Source of the DNA: G963422745 sp965214285
GTDB taxonomy: Bacteria; Actinomycetota; Acidimicrobiia; Acidimicrobiales; Aldehydirespiratoraceae
Reading direction: 5' to 3'
Length of the DNA: 64,000 nt
NCBI GenBank assembly: GCA_965214285.1
Contig: OZ243946.1
Span: forward strand, 868,001 to 932,000
The notes under the pieces were generated by a model. The model had not been told where the DNA came from, ran no database searches, and saw nothing but the letters and a program-made list of their open reading frames with translations. A program made the translations under genes and the position numbers. The stretch's first letter is position 1. Every line of letters begins with the position of its first letter. Of the stretch, positions 24,667-31,214 are shown piece after piece.

Positions 24667-25878
24667 ATGTCTCCTGCGACTTCCACGACTCCCACCACCG
24701 CAACGTCCCCGTCGATCCCGGCGTTCGAAGCCGAGGTCGAGCGCTTCTTCGCTGGCGTCGGAGCGCTGCTCGAAGGCGTGTCGGGCAGCCTCGCCCGGGC
24801 GCGTCGCTACCGGGGCGCTCTCGCGGATGCGGGGCTGGCGGGCATCGACTATCCCGTCGAGCACGGCGGGCGGGGCCTCAGCGCCGAGCACGCCCAGGCC
24901 TTCCGCCGCATCGCCACCCCGCTGCAGCCAGCCGAGGACTCGGTGTTCGGGATCGGCGTGGGCATGGCGCTGCCCACGATCCGCGATCACGGCAGCGCCG
25001 CGGTCAAGGAGCGGTTCCTGGCGCCGGGGCTGCGCGGCGATGAGATCTGGTGCCAGCTGTACTCGGAGCCGGGAGCGGGCAGCGACCTGGCCGGGCTGAC
25101 CGCCAGCGCCGAGCGCGACGGCGACGAGTGGGTCATCAACGGCCAGAAGGTCTGGACGTCGGGCGCTCAGCACTCGGACCTGGCGATCCTGCTGGCGCGC
25201 AGCGACTTCGACGCCCCCAAGCACGCCGGGATCACCATGTTCGTGCTGCCGATGCGCCAGGACGGCGTGGAGGTGCGCCCGCTGGTGCAGATGACCGGCG
25301 TGGCGGAGTTCAACGAGGTGTTCCTCAGCGAGGCCCGCTGCCCGGCGGAGTGGGTGGTCGGCGAGGTGAACGCCGGCTGGCGGCTGGCCGTCGCCCTGCT
25401 CGCCCACGAGCGCTCGTCGCTGGGCAAAGGGCAGCGCAGCGACTACCGGTCGCGCTCCAAGACCGGGCGCTTCCCGCTGCCATATGACGGCCTGCTGGAG
25501 CGTGCGGGTGCGGTCGGGCGCCGTGGCGACCCGCTGATCCGCCAGCGGCTGGCGCAGGCCTACGCCTTCGAGCGGATCGTCGCCTGGCTCGGCCGGCGGC
25601 ACGTGCATCCCTCGATCGGCAAGCTCTGGCGCACCGTCCAGGGCCGACACGCAGCGCAGCTCGCCCATGAGCTCGGAGGCCCGACGGCCGCTGCCTGGGC
25701 CGACGACGACGGCGACGCCGACTACTGGGCCTATCACGTGCTCAACTGCCGCGGCATGTCGCTCGGCGGCGGCAGCGACGAGATGCAGCGCAACACCCTG
25801 GGCGAGCGGGTGCTGGGCCTGCCCCGAGAGCCCGGCCCCGGGCGCAACACGCCGTTCCGCGACCTGCCGAGGAACTGA
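24667..25878 (+). CDS. acyl-CoA dehydrogenase
   Basis: 403 aa. FAD-dependent alpha,beta-desaturation of an acyl-CoA thioester. Family landmarks: WCQLYSEPGAGSDLAGL, VINGQKVWTSGA, VRPLVQMTGVAEFNEVFL, and the C-terminal MSLGGGSDEMQRNTLGERVLGLPR (shown as GGGSDEMQRN). The specific substrate is not evident; an ACAD-like enzyme of sterol or branched-chain catabolism is possible. ATG 24667 has TACGAT 11 nt upstream. It is followed within 5 bp by an enoyl-CoA hydratase gene. Confidence 0.93.
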   Translation: MSPATSTTPTTATSPSIPAFEAEVERFFAGVGALLEGVSGSLARARRYRGALADAGLAGIDYPVEHGGRGLSAEHAQAFRRIATPLQPAEDSVFGIGVGMALPTIRDHGSAAVKERFLAPGLRGDEIWCQLYSEPGAGSDLAGLTASAERDGDEWVINGQKVWTSGAQHSDLAILLARSDFDAPKHAGITMFVLPMRQDGVEVRPLVQMTGVAEFNEVFLSEARCPAEWVVGEVNAGWRLAVALLAHERSSLGKGQRSDYRSRSKTGRFPLPYDGLLERAGAVGRRGDPLIRQRLAQAYAFERIVAWLGRRHVHPSIGKLWRTVQGRHAAQLAHELGGPTAAAWADDDGDADYWAYHVLNCRGMSLGGGSDEMQRNTLGERVLGLPREPGPGRNTPFRDLPRN

Positions 25879-25883
25879 GAGCC

Positions 25884-26636
25884 GTGAGCCGGCCGCGCCC
25901 GCTGGTGAGGCTCGCTGTGGACGACGGGGTGGCTGTGGTGGAGCTGAACCGGCCGCAGCGGCGCAACGCCCTGATCGGCCCGATGCTCGACGAACTGGCT
26001 CAGGCGGTAGACGCCGCGTCCGCCGATGATGCGGTGCAGGTGCTGTTGCTGGGCGGCGCGGGCGGCGCCTTCTGCTCGGGACTCGACCTCGACGCCTACA
26101 ACGCCGAGCCGCCGCCTCCGTGGCTGGCCACGGCAGCGGGGTCCTCTCGGGCGGCCCACGCAGCGCTTGCCGGCTGCGCGGTGCCGATCGTGGCAGCGCT
26201 GGAGCGCTACGCCATCAACGGCGGCGCCGCGCTGGCCCTGGCTGCGGACCTGATCGTGGCCGGCGAGACGGCCTGGCTGCAGGTGGGCGAGATGATCCAG
26301 GGCCTGGCCGCTCCGATGAACGCCGCATGGCTCACGCTCAGGCATTCTCCCGGCGTTGCGGGGCGGTTGCTGTATTCCGCAGAGCGCTTCGCAGGCCCTG
26401 AGCTGCTGGCCATGGGCATCGCCCATCAGGTCACAGCGGACGCCGAGGTCCGCAGCGCCGCAGAGGCGCTGGCCCGACGGATCGCATCGAGCCCCGAGGG
26501 GTCGACCCGCCGGGCCAAGGCCGCGCTGCGGGCGTTGTACGGCGTCGACCCGGTGGCCCGCATCCACGCCGCAGCAGAGGCCTACCCCACAGGCCCGGGC
26601 TTCCGTCCCAGCCAGGCCCCGTCATTCGACGCCTGA
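25884..26636 (+). CDS. enoyl-CoA hydratase/isomerase family protein
   Basis: 250 aa, GTG 25884 just after the dehydrogenase stop, so probably one operon carrying out consecutive beta-oxidation steps. Crotonase-fold oxyanion-hole segments: FCSGLDLDAYN and ALERYAINGGAALALAADL. The usual catalytic glutamates are not obvious, so it may be an isomerase or another crotonase activity. Its last residues (SQAPSFDA) lie in the 24-bp duplication that flanks the Mrr gene. Confidence 0.9.
   Translation: MSRPRPLVRLAVDDGVAVVELNRPQRRNALIGPMLDELAQAVDAASADDAVQVLLLGGAGGAFCSGLDLDAYNAEPPPPWLATAAGSSRAAHAALAGCAVPIVAALERYAINGGAALALAADLIVAGETAWLQVGEMIQGLAAPMNAAWLTLRHSPGVAGRLLYSAERFAGPELLAMGIAHQVTADAEVRSAAEALARRIASSPEGSTRRAKAALRALYGVDPVARIHAAAEAYPTGPGFRPSQAPSFDA
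26607..26630 (+). repeat. enoyl-CoA hydratase 3' end, proximal copy
   Basis: 24 nt, from CCCAGCCAGG to GTCATTCGAC, identical to 27611-27634. It encodes PSQAPSFD just before the stop and is the left flank of the Mrr cargo. Confidence 0.9.
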
Positions 26637-26668
26637 GCCAGCCCGGGACCACATCTGTCCCAGTCAGA

Positions 26669-26697
26669 CCAAGGGCCTTCGTGAGCCTGGCCCTTGG
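26669..26697 (+). terminator. hairpin between enoyl-CoA hydratase and Mrr genes
   Basis: CCAAGGGCC (26669-26677) pairs perfectly with GGCCCTTGG (26689-26697) around an 11-nt loop. No T-run follows, as is common for actinobacterial terminators. Confidence 0.55.
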
Positions 26698-26731
26698 CGG
26701 CTGAGCGACGCAGTGGGCTAGCGTCGCCGCC

Positions 26732-27601
26732 ATGTCTGACGTCGAGATGCCTATCGCCTACGACCTGATGTGGCCCACGATCCGCGCCCTGCGCGAACTC
26801 GGTGGATCGGCCCGCATCGCCGAGATCGTTGACCACGTGATCGAGGCCGAAGGGTTCACGGAAGAGCAATTGGCCGCCACAGTGGGCAAAGCAGGACACC
26901 CGAAGGTCGTGTACAACCTGGGCTGGGCTCGCACCAACCTCAAGAACATCGGACTCCTGGAGAACTCCTCACGCGGCGTGTGGGCGCTCACCGCTGGGGG
27001 ATGGCGGATCGAGCGCGTGCAGATGGATGCCGATTGGGTCGAATGGCAAGACGCGGACCGACGCAGACGCGCCGAGAAGCGTCGGACCGAGCACGATGAC
27101 GAAGGCGACGACTTCGACGACGATTCCGAAGCCAACTGGAAGGAGATGCTCCTCGGTCGCCTGGGCTCCCTGAGTCCTTCCGGATTCGAGCGTCTGGCCC
27201 AGCGGCTGTTGCGCGAAGCGGGCTTTCAGAACGTGGAGGTGCTGGGGCGCAGCGGCGACGGCGGGATCGACGGCGTCGGCATCTACCGGGTGTCGCTGGT
27301 CTCGTTTCAGACTTTCTTCCAGTGCAAGCGCTGGCAGCACAACGTGGATGCAAAGCAGGTACGCGACTTCAGGGGCGCCATGGTGGGTCGCGGCGAGAAG
27401 GGCCTGCTGATCACCACTTCCTCGTTCACGCGTGGAGCAGAGGCCGAGGCGACCCGCGACGGGGCCTCCATCGTCGATCTCATCGATGGCGACGAGCTGT
27501 GCGATCTGCTCAAGGACCACGGGCTGGGCGTCGAAGCCCGCCAGGTCGAACCCGACTACACAGTTGATTCGGAATTCTTCGACCAGTTCGACGACGACTG
27601 A
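26732..27601 (+). CDS. Mrr-like type IV restriction endonuclease
   Basis: 289 aa. The N-terminal domain (about 1-105, MWPTIRALRELGGSARIAEIV, shown in part; later NLGWARTNLKNIGLLENSS) is the Mrr_N winged helix. The C-terminal PD-(D/E)XK domain shows FERLAQRLLREAGF, GRSGDGGIDGVG and FFQCKRW (D...QxK). An acidic linker EDDEGDDFDDD-like joins them. Mrr enzymes cut methylated foreign DNA or DNA under stress. TAGCGT (26719-26724) lies 7 nt before ATG. Identical copies of the preceding gene's 3' end flank it, marking it as inserted cargo. Confidence 0.93.
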   Translation: MSDVEMPIAYDLMWPTIRALRELGGSARIAEIVDHVIEAEGFTEEQLAATVGKAGHPKVVYNLGWARTNLKNIGLLENSSRGVWALTAGGWRIERVQMDADWVEWQDADRRRRAEKRRTEHDDEGDDFDDDSEANWKEMLLGRLGSLSPSGFERLAQRLLREAGFQNVEVLGRSGDGGIDGVGIYRVSLVSFQTFFQCKRWQHNVDAKQVRDFRGAMVGRGEKGLLITTSSFTRGAEAEATRDGASIVDLIDGDELCDLLKDHGLGVEARQVEPDYTVDSEFFDQFDDD

Positions 27602-27610
27602 GCCAGTCAG

Positions 27611-27634
27611 CCCAGCCAGGCCCCGTCATTCGAC
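27611..27634 (+). repeat. enoyl-CoA hydratase 3' end, distal copy
   Basis: Identical to 26607-26630. It lies 9 nt after the Mrr stop codon. The sequence downstream (CCCAGGGCTG) departs after the Asp codon and lacks the stop. Confidence 0.9.
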
Positions 27635-27682
27635 CCCAGGGCTGCTCATCGCAGACCGGCGGCACGCCTGAAGCTGATCCGG

Positions 27683-28465
27683 TCAGTCGGCGGGGGTCGG
27701 GTACACCTTGATCGACAGGAAGCGCACCGGCAGATCCACCAGGTCGGTCGGCCCGTGCGCCACCTCGCCGTGGATCTGCATGGTGTCGCCGGCGCAGAGG
27801 GTGTAGCGCCCCGCCCCGTAGCCGTACTCCATGGTGCCTTCGAGCATGTGGATGAACTCGACGCCGGGGTGCTGGTAGAGGGGGAACGTCTCGTCGGGCT
27901 CGGTGAGCGTGGTGAGCATCGGCTCGATGACCCGCGCCGGCCCCCGCAGGCTCCCGAGATCCTGGTATATGCGGCCCGGCCCGCTCCCTTCGTGGATGAT
28001 CTCGGCGCCCATGCCGTGGCGGATGATGACGATGTCGTGCTCCTCGTCGAGGCCCCGGAACAGCGAGGTGACCGACACGCCGGCTGCGTTGGCGAGGCGC
28101 ACCAGGGTGGCCAGGCTCGGCGCCGTCTGGCCGTGCTCGATCTTGGACAGCATGCCGATGGAGATGCCCGCCTTCTCCGAGAACGTGGCCATGGTCATGG
28201 ACAGCCCCTGGCGCAGCTGGCGCACCCGGTCCCCGACCGCCAGGCAGACGACGTCGCTGGTCAGGGTCGGCCCGAAGTCGCCGACCGGGCTCTGCACGGC
28301 CGGGCTCTCTGCCACAGGGCCGTCGCCGGCCGGGTCTTGATCGCCAGGGCCCAGGCCCTCGCCGGCGGGGCCGTCGTCGGCCAGGCCCTCGTCGGCGGCG
28401 TCCTCGTCGATCGGGTCTTCGCGGGCCGGGTCTGCGGCGGGATCGCCTTGGTCCACGATGTTCAC
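27683..28465 (-). CDS. XRE-family regulator with C-terminal cupin domain
   Basis: 260 aa, GTG 28465. An N-terminal acidic low-complexity tail (about 65 residues of D/E/A/G/P) is followed by a helix-turn-helix (RVRQLRQGLSMTMATFSEKAGIS, shown in part; IGMLSKIEHGQTAPSLATL). The C-terminal cupin (QHPGVEFIHMLEGTMEYGYG, shown in part; LCAGDTMQIHGEVAHGP) has the usual His/Glu metal or ligand positions. Such proteins sense small molecules and regulate amine or amino-acid catabolism. Its position near the sarcosine oxidase genes suggests a role there; the target is unproven. Confidence 0.88.
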   Translation of the reverse strand: MNIVDQGDPAADPAREDPIDEDAADEGLADDGPAGEGLGPGDQDPAGDGPVAESPAVQSPVGDFGPTLTSDVVCLAVGDRVRQLRQGLSMTMATFSEKAGISIGMLSKIEHGQTAPSLATLVRLANAAGVSVTSLFRGLDEEHDIVIIRHGMGAEIIHEGSGPGRIYQDLGSLRGPARVIEPMLTTLTEPDETFPLYQHPGVEFIHMLEGTMEYGYGAGRYTLCAGDTMQIHGEVAHGPTDLVDLPVRFLSIKVYPTPAD

Positions 28466-28545
28466 CCCCCGAGTCGGCTGCTCCTGCGAAATCTAACCGC
28501 GCGCAGGCTCTGGCCGCCCAGCCGGGCCGCCGCGGATCGGTCGGC

Positions 28546-29427
28546 TCAGGCGCCGAGCACCTCGCCCGCCAGGTCGATGCAGCGCAGCACCTGCGGCGAG
28601 TCGTCGCCGGGCCGGGTGAGCAGCATCAGCGGCGTGCCGGCGCCGGGGTCGTCGAGCTCCAGGTAGTGCAGGCTGGAGGGCCGGAACCCGGTGACCCCCG
28701 CCGGCACCACGGCCACGCCCACCCCCGCCGCCACCAGCCCCAGGATCGTGGTGTACTCGGCGGCCTCGATCACCGGGTCATAACCCACCCCGCACGACCA
28801 CAGCCAGCCGCTCAGCTCGGCGTGCAGGCTCGGCGACAGGGCACGGTCGAAGCCGATGAAGGACTCGCCCGCGGCCTCGCTCACCGGGACCCGCCGGCGG
28901 CCGCTGAGGCGATGGCCGTCGCCCACGGCCAGCAGCAGCGGCTCAGAGGAGATGGCGGTTGCGTTCACGTCGTGGGTCCCCGCGGTGCGGGCCAAGCCCA
29001 CGTCGATGCTGCCGACTCCAAGAGCGCGGGCCTGTTCGTCCGACGACATCGCCGTCAGCTCGTAGCTCACCGCCGGCCAGCGGGCCCGGTAGGCGCGCAG
29101 GAAGCGGGGCAGCACGTCGTAGCTTGAGGAGTCCACGAAGCCCAGCCGCAGCACCCCGCCCTCGCCGCTTCTGATCTCGCCGGCGCGCCGGGACAAAGCG
29201 GCGCTTCGGGCCAGCAGCTCCCTGGCCTCGGGATACAGCAGCCTCCCGGCGTCGGTGAGGGCGACCTTGCGGGTGGTGCGGTCGAAGAGCGCCAGGCCCA
29301 GCTCGGCCTCGAGCTTGCGGATCTGGCGGCTCAGCGGCGGCTGGGCCATGTGCAGCCGGTCGGCGGCCCGGCCGAAGTGCAGCTCCTCGGCCACGGCCAC
29401 GAAGCACTCCAGACGTGCGAGATTCAT
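28546..29427 (-). CDS. LysR-family transcriptional regulator
   Basis: 293 aa from ATG 29427 (MNLARLECFVAVAEELHFGR, shown in full length 20). The N-terminal HTH (RAADRLHMAQPPLSRQIRKLE) has the classic LTTR pattern and the C-terminal part is the periplasmic-binding-like effector domain. It is divergent from soxB, the usual arrangement for an LTTR controlling its neighbour, with a perfect palindrome between the two genes. The effector might be sarcosine, glycine betaine breakdown products or a folate-linked signal. Confidence 0.92.
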   Translation of the reverse strand: MNLARLECFVAVAEELHFGRAADRLHMAQPPLSRQIRKLEAELGLALFDRTTRKVALTDAGRLLYPEARELLARSAALSRRAGEIRSGEGGVLRLGFVDSSSYDVLPRFLRAYRARWPAVSYELTAMSSDEQARALGVGSIDVGLARTAGTHDVNATAISSEPLLLAVGDGHRLSGRRRVPVSEAAGESFIGFDRALSPSLHAELSGWLWSCGVGYDPVIEAAEYTTILGLVAAGVGVAVVPAGVTGFRPSSLHYLELDDPGAGTPLMLLTRPGDDSPQVLRCIDLAGEVLGA

Positions 29428-29524
29428 GTCCCCCCGGATTCCCCCGGACAGCCCGGCCCGGATTCCCCCGGTCGGCCCGGGCGAGATCACGGCCCAGAAC
29501 AGCCCGGACTCATATTCAGTATAG

Positions 29525-29549
29525 GTATCAATCCTAGCCATATTGATAC
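29525..29549. promoter_or_regulatory. perfect inverted repeat between the LysR gene and soxB
   Basis: GTATCAAT (29525-29532) and ATTGATAC (29542-29549) are separated by 9 nt. AT-rich in a GC-rich setting, and immediately upstream of the soxB -35. A good candidate LTTR operator. Confidence 0.75.
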
Positions 29550-29578
29550 TTCACAAATGGTGGCCCGGCCCGTATGGT
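29550..29578 (+). promoter_or_regulatory. soxB promoter candidate
   Basis: -35 TTCACA (29550-29555), 17-bp spacer, -10 TATGGT (29573-29578), 12 nt before ATG 29591. The -35 directly abuts the palindrome. Confidence 0.55.
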
Positions 29579-29590
29579 CGGCAGCCGGGG

Positions 29591-30877
29591 ATGAAGCGAC
29601 GCGCCAGATACTCGCTTGCCGGGCTGATCGCCCGAGGGGCCGCCAACCGTGGCTGGCCCCGCGTCTGGCGCGACTGCGAGCTCAAGGGGTCCTATGACGC
29701 CGTGGTCATCGGCGGCGGGGTCCACGGCCTGGCCACGGCGTACTACCTGGCCGCCAACCACGGCATCACCGACGTGGCCGTCGTCGACAAGAACTACCTG
29801 GGCAGCGGCGGCTCGGGACGCAACACCGCCATCGTGCGCGCCAACTACCTCACCCCCGAGGGCGTCGCCTTCTACGACCGCTCGCTGCAGCTCTACAACA
29901 CGATGGCCGCCGACCTCAACATCAACGTGATGTTCTCCGAGCGCGGGCACCTGACCCTGGCGCATTCCGACTCGGCGCTGCGGACCATGCGCTGGCGGGC
30001 CGAGGTGAACAAGCTGTCCGGCGTCGACTCCAGCGTCATCGGGCCCGACGAGATCAAGAAGCTGGCGCCGAGCCTCGACACCTCGGATCACCCCCGCTAC
30101 CCGATCCTGGGGGCGCTGCACCACCCGCCCGGCGGGATCGTCCGCCACGATGCGGTGGTCTGGGGCTACGCCCGAGCCGCCGACGCCATGGGCGTCGAGA
30201 TGCACCAGCGCACCGAGGTGCTCGACATCGAGGTCGAGGGCGGCGCCGGGCCGGCGGGCAAGGGCGCAGGCGGCAAGGTCACCGGCGTGGTCACCAACCG
30301 GGGCCGCATCTCCACGCCGGTGGTGGTGAACTGCACCGCGGGCTGGGCCAGCCTTATCGCCGACATGGCGGGCGTGCGGCTGCCGATCAGCACCCGGCCG
30401 CTGCAGGCCGCGGTCACCGAGCCGGTGAAGGTGTTCCTGCCGACGGTGGTGGTCTCGGGCTCGCTGCACATCTACGTGAGCCAGACCGACCGCGGCGAGC
30501 TGGTCTTCGGCGCCTCGGTCGATCCGTTCAACAACTACAGCATCCGGGGCTCGCTGGAGTTCACCGAGGAACTGGCCTCGCATGTGCTGGAGCTGATGCC
30601 TGGCGTGTCTCGGATGCGCCTGCTGCGCCAGTGGTCGGGGCTGTGCGACATGACCCCGGACTACTCGCCGGTGATGGGCTTCTGCGAGGTGGACGGCTTC
30701 TTGAACGACGTGGGCTGGGGGACATACGGCTTCAAGGCCGGGCCGGTCTCGGGCGAGCAGATGGCCGCGGCGGTGGCCACTGGGGCGACGCCTGAGCTGA
30801 TCGCCCCGTTCGCGCTGGAGCGCTTCGACGAAGGGGCGCTGGTGGGCGAGAAGGGCGCCGCGGCGGTGGGGCACTGA
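29591..30877 (+). CDS. soxB: sarcosine oxidase beta subunit
   Basis: 428 aa from ATG 29591 (MKRRARYSLAG). The FAD-binding dinucleotide fold starts VVIGGGVHGLATAYYLA. Further family signatures: YLGSGGSGRNTAIVRANY (shown in part), HHPPGGIVRHDAVVW and GWGTYGFKAGPVSGEQMA (shown in part). In the heterotetramer, SoxB oxidises sarcosine to glycine and passes a methylene group to tetrahydrofolate. First gene of soxBDAG, divergent from a LysR regulator. Confidence 0.95.
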   Translation: MKRRARYSLAGLIARGAANRGWPRVWRDCELKGSYDAVVIGGGVHGLATAYYLAANHGITDVAVVDKNYLGSGGSGRNTAIVRANYLTPEGVAFYDRSLQLYNTMAADLNINVMFSERGHLTLAHSDSALRTMRWRAEVNKLSGVDSSVIGPDEIKKLAPSLDTSDHPRYPILGALHHPPGGIVRHDAVVWGYARAADAMGVEMHQRTEVLDIEVEGGAGPAGKGAGGKVTGVVTNRGRISTPVVVNCTAGWASLIADMAGVRLPISTRPLQAAVTEPVKVFLPTVVVSGSLHIYVSQTDRGELVFGASVDPFNNYSIRGSLEFTEELASHVLELMPGVSRMRLLRQWSGLCDMTPDYSPVMGFCEVDGFLNDVGWGTYGFKAGPVSGEQMAAAVATGATPELIAPFALERFDEGALVGEKGAAAVGH

Positions 30878-30941
30878 TGCGGTTCCTGCTGTTCCTCGGG
30901 CTCCTGCGATTCGCCTCCGGCGAGGGCCACGGAGGTCTCTG

Positions 30942-31214
30942 ATGCTGCTCGTCCCCTGTCCCAACTGCGGCCCCCGCAACGCCTCGGAGATGCACTACGT
31001 GGGCGAGGCCACGCCCCGGCCCGATCCCGACAGCGCCACGCCCGCGCAGTGGCGTGCCTATCTGTATCTGCGGGCCAACCCCGCCGGGCCGCTGCGCGAG
31101 ACCTGGTACTGCCGCTCGGGCTGTCGCCGCTACTTCGTGCTGGAGCGCAGCACCGTCACCAATGAGTTCTCCGAGCCGCCGCTGCCCGGCGACAAGACCG
31201 GGGTCGTGCCGTGA
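30942..31214 (+). CDS. soxD: sarcosine oxidase delta subunit
   Basis: 90 aa. Small zinc-binding subunit: CPNCGPRN near the N-terminus and WYCRSGCRRYF near the C-terminus carry the Cys ligands, with a His in EMHYVG. Overlaps soxA by 4 nt. Structural subunit of the heterotetrameric enzyme. Confidence 0.94.
   Translation: MLLVPCPNCGPRNASEMHYVGEATPRPDPDSATPAQWRAYLYLRANPAGPLRETWYCRSGCRRYFVLERSTVTNEFSEPPLPGDKTGVVP

Noticed and set aside
23486..25043. Several overlapping long frames across the palindromic repeat region
   Set aside because: Different frames stay open over the same repeats, with Arg/Pro/Ala-rich composition and no start signals; only the short HNH-like segment was kept.
26607..27634. 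Classical transposon insertion with target-site duplication around the Mrr gene
   Set aside because: No transposase or terminal inverted repeats are visible, and the other loci have longer, diverged, gene-end-specific copies, so a simple transposon does not explain the set.
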